DNA of 64,000 bases from contig NZ_JASKUT010000002.1 in assembly GCF_030167925.1 (NCBI RefSeq), positions 1-64,000 on the forward strand, in the 5' to 3' direction. Of the stretch, positions 44,901 through 53,705 are shown piece after piece; position 1 is the stretch's first letter; the number at the start of each line of letters is the position of its first letter. The translations under genes were made by a program, and so were the position numbers. Source of the stretch: Paenibacillus silviterrae (GTDB taxonomy: Bacteria; Bacillota; Bacilli; Paenibacillales; NBRC-103111). The notes beneath the pieces were generated by a model. The model saw only the letters and a program-made list of their open reading frames with translations, was not told the DNA's origin and did not search any database.

Positions 44901-46817
44901 ACCGGCCAGCTGTTCGGCATCGATGGCTACGCCAACGCCTCCATCGATTTTGACGATTTCAAAGCGATGGTTACCGGAGGACCGAAGGCTTCGCCTGAGG
45001 GACTCGAGATCACCAATGAAACAGCGGTTGGGGCCAATGATGGACGCATCACCGGGGTTAGCCCTTCCATGGAATGGTCCTCTAACATGGGGAGCACCTG
45101 GTTGAGGGTTGAAGGAGATACCATTGCAAATCTTTCTCCCGGGACTTATTGGGTTCGTTACCCTGAGACGGATACCCATAAAGCCAGTCCCCATGTGGAG
45201 TTGACCATAAAACCGGCGACTCCACCGATCCATGTGACGGGTGTGAGCCTGAACCAAACCACCGCCCAACTGTATACTAACCATGGGGACTCGGCTGTCC
45301 AGCTAACCGCCAATGTGGAGCCGGCTGACGCAGCTGACAAAACCTTGACCTGGACCACTTCCAATCCGGTTGTAGCTACTGTGGATGAACACGGTCTCGT
45401 GAAGGTTCATGCCGCAGGTACAGCCGTAATTACGGTAGCCACTGTAGACGGAGGCTACACCGATACATGTACAGTGACCGTAAGCCTGTACTCTGACTCT
45501 GTCCATGTGACGGGTGTGAGCTTGAATCAGACCACAGCTGGGCTGTATACCAACCATGGGGCTTCGACTGTCCGGCTTACCGCCAATGTGGAACCCGCTG
45601 GCGCAGCTAACAAGACGGTCGCCTGGAGCAGCTCCAAGCCGGCTGTAGCTACTGTGGATGGACATGGGCTTGTGACGGTACATGCCTCCGGAACAGCCGT
45701 TATTACGGTAACCACGGAAGACGGCGGCTTCACAGCTTCTTGTATTGTAACTGTGGGTGTATATGATAACGATAGCGGTGAAAGCGGCGGAGATTCTCAA
45801 AGTGGCGGCAGCAGTCCCCAAGGTGGCGGCAGCAATCCCGTCGTCCCAGCTACACCGTCTACCGGGGTCAAGAACGGGGATGGCAGCACGACCACCAGTG
45901 TCACCGATCAGACAACCGGTACGGTGACGGAGACTACTGTCTGGCCGAATGGAGACCGTGAAGTGATAACGAAAGAACGCAATGGTACCATTACGGAGGT
46001 TGTCACCAAGCAGAATGGAAGCAAGCGTGAGACCGTGAGCAAGCCCGATGGAAGCAGCCGATCTGTCACCACGGACACGCAAGGAGTCAAGGTTGAGACC
46101 GACACAACTTCTCTGGGGGAAGTAACTGCCACTGTCCATTTGCCCGGAGGCGTAGCACAAGCGAGGGTCACCATTCCGTTCAAGAATGCTTCTGCTTCCA
46201 CGGTGGCCTATGCGGTTCGGGAAAACGGAACCAAGGAAGTGATCGGAACGGTTATCACCGAAGCGGGACTGAGCTTTACAGCCAAGGGCGATATGACGGT
46301 GAAGCTGATCGACAATAAGGTTGTTTTCCGGGATGTGCCTGGCAGCCATTGGGCTGCGGAGGCGATTGCCTTCACGGCAAGCCGCGAATGGCTGCTCGGA
46401 ACGGAGCAGGGAGTCTTCGCTCCCGAGGTATCCTTGAGCCGCGCCATGCTATTTACCGTGCTGGCCCGTTTGCATGGCGTTGAGACGGAAGGCGGGGAAT
46501 ATTGGTACAGCAAGGCGAAAGACTGGGCTACCGCTTCCGGGATCAGCGATGGCAGTACCCCTGAAGCTTCCATTACCCGGGAACAACTGATTACTGTCCT
46601 GCACCGTTACGCCGGACAGCCTGCTGCAGGCAGCAATGGCAAGAGCTTCGCGGACAGCGGCGAGGTATCCGTCTGGGCGAATGATGCCATCGATTGGGCT
46701 GTATCGGCAGGTATTCTTAACGGCAAACCGGGGAACCTTCTAGAGCCCGCCAGTGTTGTCTCCCGGGCGGAGGTATCGGCCATGCTCGCGCGCTTTATAG
46801 CGTGGCGCAGCAACTAA
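41904..46817 (+). CDS. Cell-wall-anchored multidomain GH43 enzyme with SLH modules
   Basis: 1637 residues; AAGGAGG upstream. Order: signal peptide (1-30); GH43 propeller (about 46-350) with GADPWVY (Asp60), VWAPEMHYL, WAIDGTVL (Asp177) and NEGPQV (Glu238); a CBM6-like module (about 368-500; RYEAEHALLV); bacterial Ig-like modules (500-750); a helical linker; a LamG-like module (about 830-1030); two near-identical Big_2 modules (about 1110-1285); a Gly/Ser and Thr-rich linker; and three SLH modules (about 1470-1637). It is probably an arabinanase or arabinofuranosidase held on the S-layer. The promoter region has the shared element and a cre box. Confidence 0.88.
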   Translation: MVKKKFRHLLLCLALLLMLPQWSGVAMAAEPAPAQPHSASAQEGKNVSDFYNVIMQTGADPWVYKHTDGFYYNVFVNSSGIMIRRAKTITGIEAGERSLAWTPVKGTMYSSNVWAPEMHYLKDTDGKFKWYIYFAADNGTNANHRMYVLENASDNPLTGTWEFKGKITDSTDRWAIDGTVLTVNEKHYFIWSGWEETDGSFQNLYIAQMSDPRTISSERVLLSTSEHDWESSPARINEGPQVTIKGDTINLVYSANGSWTDSYCLGLITAKIGDDLMNPGSWVKRDTPIFSSANGVNGPGHHSIVTSPDGTEDWIIYHAARWPGSGWTRKVHTQKFTWNADNTPNLGAPADPNIPIAKPSGEPVRKRYEAEHALLVKDPSGAAGPAVRLESTASGGMKIANIKNAKDFVQFTVDVPEAGFYMLSVRNANGSPNAADASHILSVNGGSGANLNIVYSGQNRWGHSTAKVHLKEGSNILRFSKGNNLAEIDSLDIFKLDASELLFDAPGYTLGMGEIRSLPLYTVTGNTYNAVDTGVSFSSSDAKVAVIDGGVRVKAVSAGSATITATYNGRTATAAVTVVAEPKVVQSVAMEGLNRILFSGQTSGPLQVTARYNNYEVQNVTAAAQYTSSDPGVVGINSDSVTQSVYAVKPGTALITAEYNGKKSALNVTVIAASDAVQVASEVRIPSGVAPGQPSVVDVVYNSQSKKAEVVSWEPEGIDFNSLGTVQVPVTLKLDGRNFPSTIAVNVIPGWGLDEIVNQLRSKLVSFSYPLGDGLGNYSQSKYDAFVAEVNKAEEMAANADLSKEQFDEELDKLAQAEAALLGSLNSIQDGVIYNAYRDFSGDTVGKYPYGITTEALTNGATATVQEEAGNQFLRLTTTATSGKANLFLPYAGEVKAEADQKIVIEYRARLNTSFQYANGAMMRNDSGTGNYSMVTAFDMGKIVVQNASTKIKVKDFQYNTWYNIKMVANWVAKTYTVYIDDVVVATDYNFRHTGGDKLTGQLFGIDGYANASIDFDDFKAMVTGGPKASPEGLEITNETAVGANDGRITGVSPSMEWSSNMGSTWLRVEGDTIANLSPGTYWVRYPETDTHKASPHVELTIKPATPPIHVTGVSLNQTTAQLYTNHGDSAVQLTANVEPADAADKTLTWTTSNPVVATVDEHGLVKVHAAGTAVITVATVDGGYTDTCTVTVSLYSDSVHVTGVSLNQTTAGLYTNHGASTVRLTANVEPAGAANKTVAWSSSKPAVATVDGHGLVTVHASGTAVITVTTEDGGFTASCIVTVGVYDNDSGESGGDSQSGGSSPQGGGSNPVVPATPSTGVKNGDGSTTTSVTDQTTGTVTETTVWPNGDREVITKERNGTITEVVTKQNGSKRETVSKPDGSSRSVTTDTQGVKVETDTTSLGEVTATVHLPGGVAQARVTIPFKNASASTVAYAVRENGTKEVIGTVITEAGLSFTAKGDMTVKLIDNKVVFRDVPGSHWAAEAIAFTASREWLLGTEQGVFAPEVSLSRAMLFTVLARLHGVETEGGEYWYSKAKDWATASGISDGSTPEASITREQLITVLHRYAGQPAAGSNGKSFADSGEVSVWANDAIDWAVSAGILNGKPGNLLEPASVVSRAEVSAMLARFIAWRSN
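45229..45760 (+). repeat. Tandem duplicated Big_2 coding repeat
   Basis: The DNA from about 45229 is repeated with roughly 273-bp period from about 45502 (CATGTGACGGGTGTGAGC in both), giving two highly similar Ig-like modules in the GH43-SLH protein. Confidence 0.75.
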
Positions 46818-46846
46818 AGCGGCCCAAGTGGATCACAGGTAAACAA

Positions 46847-46890
46847 AACAAGGAGCCAAGCGGGAATCCGCCCGGCTCCTTGTTTTTTTT
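46847..46890 (+). terminator. terminator after the GH43-SLH gene
   Basis: A perfect 11-bp stem AACAAGGAGCC/GGCTCCTTGTT (46847-46857, 46874-46884) with a further inner pairing, followed by a long T-run. Confidence 0.85.
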
Positions 46891-46905
46891 GCGTCCCGCG
46901 TGAGA

Positions 46906-46980
46906 AACAAAAATCGCACAGAAAGACCTAAAGATTCTTAAGGCTCGGAATGTACGAACCGCGGTACATTATAAGCATCA
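46906..46980 (+). promoter_or_regulatory. Shared 75-bp regulatory element, copy 2
   Basis: The counterpart of 41627-41701, located 38 bp before the permease gene at 47019. TACATTATAAG near its end could hold the -10 box. Its proximity to the start suggests element and promoter overlap. Confidence 0.6.
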
Positions 46981-47018
46981 CAAACAATAAAACTTTCAGC
47001 AGGAAAGAAGGGGGAGCC

Positions 47019-47975
47019 ATGAAAACAACGCCTGCCGCCGTAGGAACGGATAGAGCACCGGCGGCCAAAGAGGCTTTTTACCAGACAAAGCGGTTTCGGC
47101 AAAATATTCCGTTATTTGTCATGCTTATACCGGGCGTGCTTTATTATCTGATATTCCGCTACTTGCCTATGGGCGGTCTTGTGATTGCTTTCAAGAACTA
47201 CAATTTTCACGATGGCATATGGTCAAGTCCTTGGGTGGGGTTGAAATATTTCGAGGTTTTATTCCAGTCTAACGTCTCGCTGCAAATTATCTGGAATACC
47301 CTTACCCTGAGCGTTCTGAACCTGATCTTCGGGTTCCCTGCGCCGATTATTATCGCCATTGCCTTGAATGAGGTCCGGAAGAGCTGGGTGAAGCGCTGGA
47401 TTCAAACCATTATTTATCTGCCTCATTTTTTGTCCTGGGTTATCGTTTCAGGCATTATCCTGACCGTGTTCTCCATCGACGGCGGCACCATCAACAAGCT
47501 GCTGGGGCAATGGGGGATGGAGCCGGTGCCGTTTCTATACCGCACAGACTCATGGACCGCTATCTTTATCGGCTCCGGCATGTGGAAGGAGATGGGCTTC
47601 AGCGCTATTATTTATCTCGCCGCTCTCTCCGGCATTGACCCCAGCCTGTACGAATCCGCGGGGATGGACGGCGCAGGCAAGCTTAGGCAGATTTGGCATA
47701 TCACCCTGCCGGGCATCCGTCCTACGATTATCCTGCTGCTGATTCTTGGTATGGGCCGTCTGATGGAAGTAGGGTTTGATCAGGTTTACAATTTGCAGAA
47801 TCCCACGGTCCTGCAGAAAGCGGAGGTCATCAGCACCTACGTGTACAAAGTGGGGCTGCAGCAGGCCCAGTTTGGTCTGACTACAGCTATGGGCTTGTTT
47901 GAATCCTTTGTCGGCCTGGTGCTTGTGCTGTCGGCCAATGCGCTGGCCCGTAAATTCGATCAGGGATTATTCTGA
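47019..47975 (+). CDS. Carbohydrate ABC transporter permease (LplB type)
   Basis: 318 residues from MKTTPAAVG with AAGGGGGAG upstream. Six transmembrane segments follow FRQNIPLFVMLIPGVLYYLI, and the EAA loop is ESAGMDGAGKLRQIWHITLP. FRYLPMGGLVIAFKNYN is typical of the LplB/YtfO-like permeases that take up uronate-containing oligosaccharides in Bacilli. First gene of a transport-hydrolase operon; the ATPase is presumably shared from elsewhere. Confidence 0.92.
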   Translation: MKTTPAAVGTDRAPAAKEAFYQTKRFRQNIPLFVMLIPGVLYYLIFRYLPMGGLVIAFKNYNFHDGIWSSPWVGLKYFEVLFQSNVSLQIIWNTLTLSVLNLIFGFPAPIIIAIALNEVRKSWVKRWIQTIIYLPHFLSWVIVSGIILTVFSIDGGTINKLLGQWGMEPVPFLYRTDSWTAIFIGSGMWKEMGFSAIIYLAALSGIDPSLYESAGMDGAGKLRQIWHITLPGIRPTIILLLILGMGRLMEVGFDQVYNLQNPTVLQKAEVISTYVYKVGLQQAQFGLTTAMGLFESFVGLVLVLSANALARKFDQGLF

Positions 47976-47994
47976 AGAAAGGAGGGAAATCCTC

Positions 47995-48867
47995 TTGAAG
48001 GAATCCACAGGCGGAAAAATATTTGTCATTTTTATTCATGTGGTGTTGATCATCATAGCGCTCACCTGCATCCTGCCTTTCCTGCATCTGATGGCGCTGT
48101 CCGTAAGCTCGGGGCATGCGGTTGACCTGGGTCAGGTCTGGTTCTGGCCGGTAGGGCTTGATTTCACCGTGTATAAATACTTTTTTGAGAATACGCCGGC
48201 CTTGCGCGCTTTTAACAACAGTGTGATCATTACCTTAGGCGGAACTTCCTTAAGCATGCTGGCCACGGTGCTGACGGCCTATCCTTTATCCCGCCGTTAC
48301 CTTTACGCCCGCAAGCCGATCACAACGGCCGCATTGTTCACCATGCTCTTCAGCGGTGGCATGATCCCTACTTATCTGGTCATGAATAGCCTGCATTTGA
48401 CCAATACTTACTGGTCCCTCTGGTTTGGCGGGCTGATCAGCACCTATAATATGCTGATTATGAAAAGCTATTTTGAGAGCATCCCGGGGGAAGTGGTGGA
48501 TTCGGCCCAGATTGACGGCTGCGGAGAGGTCCAGCTGCTCATGCGCATCATCCTGCCCTTGTCTCTTCCCATGCTGGCTACGCTGACGTTATTCTACGGA
48601 GTGGGCTACTGGAACATGTTCATGAGTGTTATTCTTTACATCAATAAGACGAATTTGCAGAATCTTACGGTCATCGTTCAGGGGATGCTGCAAATTCAGG
48701 GGAACTTCAATATGTCGGCCATGGATATGGTGCAGCAGCAGGAAATGGTATCCGAAAAGCTGAAAGCGGTTGGGGTTATGGTTATGGTTGCGCCCATGCT
48801 GGCGGTATACCCGTTCCTGCAGAAGTATTTTGTCAAAGGCATTATGCTTGGCTCTATCAAAGGTTAG
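47995..48867 (+). CDS. Carbohydrate ABC transporter permease (YtcP/LplC type)
   Basis: 290 residues with a TTG start at 47995, supported by GGAGGG 8 nt upstream; frame extension to 47899 overlaps the previous gene without a ribosome site. Six transmembrane segments; EAA-like loop DSAQIDGCGEVQLLMRIILP; C-terminus FVKGIMLGSIKG as in YtcP-like proteins. Partner of the permease 19 nt upstream. Confidence 0.9.
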   Translation: MKESTGGKIFVIFIHVVLIIIALTCILPFLHLMALSVSSGHAVDLGQVWFWPVGLDFTVYKYFFENTPALRAFNNSVIITLGGTSLSMLATVLTAYPLSRRYLYARKPITTAALFTMLFSGGMIPTYLVMNSLHLTNTYWSLWFGGLISTYNMLIMKSYFESIPGEVVDSAQIDGCGEVQLLMRIILPLSLPMLATLTLFYGVGYWNMFMSVILYINKTNLQNLTVIVQGMLQIQGNFNMSAMDMVQQQEMVSEKLKAVGVMVMVAPMLAVYPFLQKYFVKGIMLGSIKG

Positions 48868-48908
48868 CGGCAATAATGAAATGAATCATAGATTGAGGGG
48901 GATTCCAC

Positions 48909-50549
48909 ATGTTTGGACAAACATCCGCAAACAGAATGAAGATGGTGCTGGCACTGGGATTGTCGACGGTTATGGCAGCAGGGGCAGCCGGTTGCAGTCA
49001 GAAGGAAGAGGGGACAACGGGGCAAGCCGAAGGAAAAGCCACAATTACCGTTTCCAACTATGACAGGGGCAATATTCCCGCAGCGGAGGGGACGGTTGAG
49101 GAGAACCGTTGGACCAAGTGGATCAACGAGCATTCTCCCGTTACGGCCAAGTATGTGCCGATAGCCCGGGCAGAGGCAGTCAAGAAGCTGAATGTGTTGT
49201 TCGCATCTGGCAGTGCGCCGGATATTGTCAATGATTATGATACGGGGTTCCGGAATTCTCTGTACCAGCAGAAGCAATTGATGCCTTTGGACGATTACTT
49301 GAAATATGCGCCTGAATATGAGAAGCTGCTGCAAAAGTACCCACAGCTTCGCAAGATAGGCACCAAGCCGGACGGCAAGCTGTACGAAATCGGCAAAATT
49401 AATGAGCCCCATCTGCAGAGTGTAGCCTTTATCCGGATGGATTGGCTGAAAAAGCTGAAGCTGGAGGTTCCGAAGACCACCGACGAATTGCTTGTCGTTC
49501 TGAAAGCATTCGTTGAACAGGACCCTGACGGCAACGGGAAGAAGGATACGTATGGAACCAATATGAGCTACACCTCGGACGGCATGGTGGATTCCATGTT
49601 CGGCTCGTACGGCTGGAAAATCTCCAGTGATGACAAGATTATCAGAACTTGGGATAATACGCTGGAGTCTCTGAAATTCAAGAAAAGGTTATTTGAGGAA
49701 GGGCTTATCGATAAGGATTACCTGGCCGACAAGAATGGAGCCAAAGCCAAGCAGGATTATCTGAACGGAAAAGTAGGCGTTTATCTTCCTCCTGCTATCA
49801 CCAACTGGTTTGAGAGTACGGTAACGGACATCCAAACGCTTCGCAAGGTGGTTCCGGGGGCGGAAATTGCGCCGATGGCGCAGCCGAAGTCGCCCATGGG
49901 TCAATTCGTTCATCATGTGGTCAATCCGGTTCAAATGACAACGGTGATCAATGCCGCGGCCAAAAATCCGAAGGCTGCTATGGAATATATTAACTTCATG
50001 ATCAAGCCGGAGAACGGTTTGATTCTGAAAAAAGGAATTGAGGGAGAGCATTGGAAAAAAGGTGCGGACGGTTTCCCGAAAGTCATTGATCCTGCGAAGA
50101 ATGCCAAGGAGCTGGATTGGGCCATGGACTACTCTATGTTCTACTCCATCCCTGAGAATCCGCTTCTGATTTCCACCACTGCGTTCGACGTGAACAATCC
50201 CGACCAGAAGGCCGGTCTGGACATGCTGAAGAAAGCCGACGAGTTCCTGCTGAATCCCGAGGCGCAGTATCCCGCTCTGAGTCACTATGAGCATATGCCT
50301 ACCCTGCCGAGCGACCTGGTAGTGATCAATACCAATATCGATAAGGAAATAAAGGACATTTATACCAAAGGCATTATCGGCGGAGCCCAATATACCCCTG
50401 AGCAGGCTGTTGCCGATGCCAAAGCTGCCTGGGAAAAAGGCGGCGGCAAGCAGATTGAGGAATTCATGAATACTTGGTACAAAGAAAACAAGAGAAACGC
50501 CTTCCTGGGTAAGGATATTTTGGATCTGGTCCGTTCCCAGCACAAGTAA
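48909..50549 (+). CDS. LipO-type solute-binding lipoprotein
   Basis: 546 residues. The lipoprotein signal ends at AAGAAGCSQ (Cys29). The long binding-protein family of the LplA/LipO type is indicated by WTKWINEHSPVTAKYVPIA, DPDGNGKKDTYGTN (a calcium-loop-like insertion found in this family) and YGWKI. GAGGGGG precedes the ATG. It provides substrate to the two permeases just upstream. Confidence 0.92.
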   Translation: MFGQTSANRMKMVLALGLSTVMAAGAAGCSQKEEGTTGQAEGKATITVSNYDRGNIPAAEGTVEENRWTKWINEHSPVTAKYVPIARAEAVKKLNVLFASGSAPDIVNDYDTGFRNSLYQQKQLMPLDDYLKYAPEYEKLLQKYPQLRKIGTKPDGKLYEIGKINEPHLQSVAFIRMDWLKKLKLEVPKTTDELLVVLKAFVEQDPDGNGKKDTYGTNMSYTSDGMVDSMFGSYGWKISSDDKIIRTWDNTLESLKFKKRLFEEGLIDKDYLADKNGAKAKQDYLNGKVGVYLPPAITNWFESTVTDIQTLRKVVPGAEIAPMAQPKSPMGQFVHHVVNPVQMTTVINAAAKNPKAAMEYINFMIKPENGLILKKGIEGEHWKKGADGFPKVIDPAKNAKELDWAMDYSMFYSIPENPLLISTTAFDVNNPDQKAGLDMLKKADEFLLNPEAQYPALSHYEHMPTLPSDLVVINTNIDKEIKDIYTKGIIGGAQYTPEQAVADAKAAWEKGGGKQIEEFMNTWYKENKRNAFLGKDILDLVRSQHK

Positions 50550-50651
50550 GGGCTGAAGGGCCTGCAATAGGATGAATGCGGACTTGGTTCGGCAATGGCC
50601 GGGCCAAGTTTGCTTTCGGAACATTTTATATGAGTAGGAGTAGGTAGAATC

Positions 50652-51767
50652 ATGACTAATGAAATGCTGCTTCAAAACATCGGACTGGTAGTGGACAAGC
50701 TTATGAATTTGGGCGGCAGCGACTACGAGAAGGATAAAACCGTGGTCCAGGCCGATACAAGAAAAGGGATTGTCCAACGCGATTTCGGTATCGAAGAATG
50801 GGACTGGCCCCAGGGCGTCGGTCTTTATGGTCTGTACAAGCTGCAGAAGTATTACGGAGATCGCCGCTTTAAGGAGTTTTTTCAGAACTGGTATTCCCGC
50901 AATTTGGAGGTGGGTCTGCCGTCCAAAAACATCAATACTACCGCCCCTTATCTGGCTCTGGTTCTGCTCCTGGATCAGCTTGAGCCTTCCAGCCAGCTGG
51001 AACAGCTATGCCGGGATCACGCGGACTGGCTCGTTCATGAGCTGCCCAAAACCAAAGAAGGCGGCTTCCAGCATACCGTCACTGCTATTGGCAACCGGGA
51101 TGGAATCCACCTGCACAATGGGCAGTTATGGATTGATACGCTCTTTATGGCGGTTCTGTTTCTGAACCAAGCCGGGCGCAAGTTCAACCGGCCGGAGTGG
51201 GAGCAAGAAGCGGTACACCAGATTCTGCTCCATATCAAGTACTTGTTCGACAAACATACCGGACTGTTCTTCCACGGCTGGAGTTTCGAGCGTAATGATA
51301 ATTTCGGCAGCATCTTCTGGTGCCGCGGCAATTCCTGGTTCACCTACGGCCTCGTCGATTACCTGGAAACTTGCCGGGATACGATAAACCCGGGCGTCCG
51401 TCAATTTCTGGTTGATACGTATAAGGCTCAGGTCAATGCTTTGGTTTCGCTTCAGGCCGCTTCCGGTCTATGGCACACAGTCCTGCAAGACCCAACTAGC
51501 TATGAAGAAGTATCCGGATCGGCCGCAATTGCCGCAGGTATCCTAAAAGGCATAAAAGCCGGTATTCTGGATTCCTCCTATCAGGCTGTTGCGGACAAGG
51601 CTATTCAGGCGGTTTGTCAAAATATTAGCGGGGATGGAACCGTGCTGAATGTGTCGGCCGGAACCGGTATGGGTATGGATAAAGACCATTATAAAAACAT
51701 TACCATCATGCCGATGGCTTACGGACAGTCCCTTGCTCTTATTGCCTTGTATGAAGCTTTAAAATAA
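50652..51767 (+). CDS. GH105 unsaturated rhamnogalacturonyl/glucuronyl hydrolase (YteR-like)
   Basis: 371 residues, no signal peptide, so cytoplasmic. The (alpha/alpha)6-barrel family GH105 is indicated by WDWPQGVGLYGLYKL, NGQLWIDTLFMAVLFL (candidate catalytic Asp162), FWCRGNSWFTYGL and LWHTVLQDPTSYEEVSGSAA. Such enzymes remove the 4,5-unsaturated uronic acid left by polysaccharide lyases, using vinyl-ether hydration. AGGAGTAGG precedes the ATG. Its place after an importer fits degradation of imported lyase products from rhamnogalacturonan or related polymers. Confidence 0.92.
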   Translation: MTNEMLLQNIGLVVDKLMNLGGSDYEKDKTVVQADTRKGIVQRDFGIEEWDWPQGVGLYGLYKLQKYYGDRRFKEFFQNWYSRNLEVGLPSKNINTTAPYLALVLLLDQLEPSSQLEQLCRDHADWLVHELPKTKEGGFQHTVTAIGNRDGIHLHNGQLWIDTLFMAVLFLNQAGRKFNRPEWEQEAVHQILLHIKYLFDKHTGLFFHGWSFERNDNFGSIFWCRGNSWFTYGLVDYLETCRDTINPGVRQFLVDTYKAQVNALVSLQAASGLWHTVLQDPTSYEEVSGSAAIAAGILKGIKAGILDSSYQAVADKAIQAVCQNISGDGTVLNVSAGTGMGMDKDHYKNITIMPMAYGQSLALIALYEALK

Positions 51768-51795
51768 TACGGGTAAACCGGACCGGAACATGACG

Positions 51796-51852
51796 CGCTT
51801 CCTTCCTATGTAGACAGGTAAAATGAAAACCTTGTTTGCTTGGAAGGAAGCG
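51796..51852 (+). promoter_or_regulatory. inverted repeat between GH105 and kinase genes
   Basis: Perfect 11-bp arms CGCTTCCTTCC (51796-51806) and GGAAGGAAGCG (51842-51852). The right arm ends in GTTTTATAAT, so it may be a terminator, an operator, or both. Confidence 0.5.
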
Positions 51853-51861
51853 TTTTATAAT
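51832..51861 (+). promoter_or_regulatory. candidate sigma-A promoter of the yesMN-like pair
   Basis: TTGTTT (51832-51837) and TATAAT (51856-51861) with an 18-bp spacer, 30 bp before the TTG start of the sensor kinase gene. Confidence 0.6.
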
Positions 51862-51890
51862 ACAATATGATATTCAAGGGGGCGAGCCGA

Positions 51891-53705
51891 TTGCATCCGA
51901 CAAGCTGGCCGGGGATTATAGCCGGAAAAATAAAAGGCAGCTTCAAGATCAAGCTGATCGTGCTGCTCTCGTGTATGGTAACGCTCGCCTTTGCCTTGGC
52001 AGGCTGGATGGTTTACCAATCTAATATCCAGTTAATGGAGGATGAAATCAGCAAGCAGTTCTCCATTGCCAACGAACAGGCTTTGGCCAGACTGGAGATG
52101 TCCTTTCAGGAAGTCAACCGGGTATCCCAATCCATTATCTTGAATCCGTCCATCGAACAGTTCCTCAGGGAGAACATCGTTCCCGTAAGCGATTCCTACA
52201 CCGAATTCAAGAACCGCAAGTATGTGGAAGAGCAATTGAATATGCTGCTTGTGGATGCGCCGTCCATCCGTTCCGTTTTCCTGTATAATGAGAACGGGGA
52301 AATGACGGTTCTCTCTAAAGTAGGCGCGTCGGGAGAGCCGGGAACGGAAGACTTGAACAGGATGATGGAAAAGCTTAAGCCCCATCGGGGGAATATGGTT
52401 TGGGGCCGGGCCGAGGCGGCCAGCAGCATTGATCCGGAAGGCCGCAGAACGGTTCTGGTCGCCGCCAGACGGATGCTCAATGAGAAGCTGATCCCGTACG
52501 GCACCATGGTGCTGGTGATGGAGGAAAGCCTGGTATCCAAGGTGCTGCGGGATCTTACGGAGAACGGGAGCGGCAAGGTGCTGCTGCTGGAGCCTATGGG
52601 CGGTATGCTCTACTCCAATACTGACCAGAGTGAGATGGAGCAGCTCTTGCAGCTGACAGGGGCCAATTATCCCCGGTATGTCAAAATGAATGGCATCACC
52701 TATCTGTTTGTCCGCCACGAGCTCATTCCGGCCGGCTTTACCCTATATGGAGGGGCATCCCTGCAGGAGATACAGAGGAAAAATAAAGACATCATCCAGG
52801 TATTGGCAATTGCCGGAATCGGCGTCATCCTGCTCAGTGCATTGTTGATTACGATTTCCACCCGGACGCTCCTGACACCTCTGTCCCATCTGATGCAGGG
52901 ACTGCGTATGCTGCGTTCCGGCGATTTCACGGTCCGTGTCAAAGTGGATTCCGGCGATGAGCTGGGCTACATCGGAGACAGCTTCAACAGCATGGCGGAG
53001 CAAGTGAGCGAGCTGATCAATAAGGTTTATTTGGCCCAGATCAGCCAGAGGGAATCGGAGTTGAAGGCCATCCAGGCCCAGCTGAACCCCCATTATCTGC
53101 ACAACCTGTTCAATGAGCTGTATTGGAAGCTGTACAGCAACGACCAGGAGGAGACGGCGCTTCTGATCAACGCCATCTCGGAGATGTTGAAGTATTCCCT
53201 TAAATCTGTCCAGACGGACACGACTCTTGGCGAAGAGCTGCATCAGATCCGTAATTACATCAAGATCCAGACCGAGCTGTTCACCGGCGAGATAGAAACG
53301 ATTATTCAAGCGGAGGAGTCCCTGCTCAATCTGCGGATGATGCGTTCCCTCTTGCTGCCGGTGGTGGAAAATGTTTTTGTACACGCTTTCCGTGATATGG
53401 AGAAAGACCGGGTGCTACGGATTAAAGCGTTCTTGTTCAATGAAGCGCTGCATATCGAGGTGGCAGACAACGGATGCGGCATGGATAAAGAAACCCTGAG
53501 AGCCTTGACCGAGGCAGAGGCTGATCTGTCGGACGGCAATAAGACGGCAATCGGCTATAAAAGTGTGCTGCGGCGCATTCAACTGGTATACGGACCCGCA
53601 TATGGAGTGGAAACGACAAGCAGTAAAGGGAAAGGAACGGTTGTTCACATGACGCTTCCTATTCAATCCGGGACACTGGGAAGTCATGAGGAGGGGAACG
53701 AGTGA
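51891..53705 (+). CDS. YesM-type sensor histidine kinase
   Basis: 604 residues with a TTG start at 51891 preceded by AAGGGGGCG (the ATG at 51867 has no site). TM1 about 21-42, extracellular sensor domain, TM2 about 300-320, HAMP (LTPLSHLMQGLRMLRSGDFT), His_kinase core IQAQLNPHYLHNLFNELYW (His401), ATPase with NVFVHAFRD, DNGCGMD and GYKSVLRRIQL. It ends overlapping the response regulator start by 4 bp. Probably senses the oligosaccharide imported by the adjacent transporter. Confidence 0.92.
   Translation: MHPTSWPGIIAGKIKGSFKIKLIVLLSCMVTLAFALAGWMVYQSNIQLMEDEISKQFSIANEQALARLEMSFQEVNRVSQSIILNPSIEQFLRENIVPVSDSYTEFKNRKYVEEQLNMLLVDAPSIRSVFLYNENGEMTVLSKVGASGEPGTEDLNRMMEKLKPHRGNMVWGRAEAASSIDPEGRRTVLVAARRMLNEKLIPYGTMVLVMEESLVSKVLRDLTENGSGKVLLLEPMGGMLYSNTDQSEMEQLLQLTGANYPRYVKMNGITYLFVRHELIPAGFTLYGGASLQEIQRKNKDIIQVLAIAGIGVILLSALLITISTRTLLTPLSHLMQGLRMLRSGDFTVRVKVDSGDELGYIGDSFNSMAEQVSELINKVYLAQISQRESELKAIQAQLNPHYLHNLFNELYWKLYSNDQEETALLINAISEMLKYSLKSVQTDTTLGEELHQIRNYIKIQTELFTGEIETIIQAEESLLNLRMMRSLLLPVVENVFVHAFRDMEKDRVLRIKAFLFNEALHIEVADNGCGMDKETLRALTEAEADLSDGNKTAIGYKSVLRRIQLVYGPAYGVETTSSKGKGTVVHMTLPIQSGTLGSHEEGNE

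Noticed and set aside
45303..46349. 348-codon minus-strand frame inside the GH43-SLH gene
   Set aside because: Repetitive antisense of Ig-like modules; composition is an artefact of the plus-strand codons.
49689..50777. 362-codon minus-strand frame over the binding-protein gene
   Set aside because: Overlaps a complete lipoprotein gene with lipobox and good ribosome site; no support for the antisense frame.
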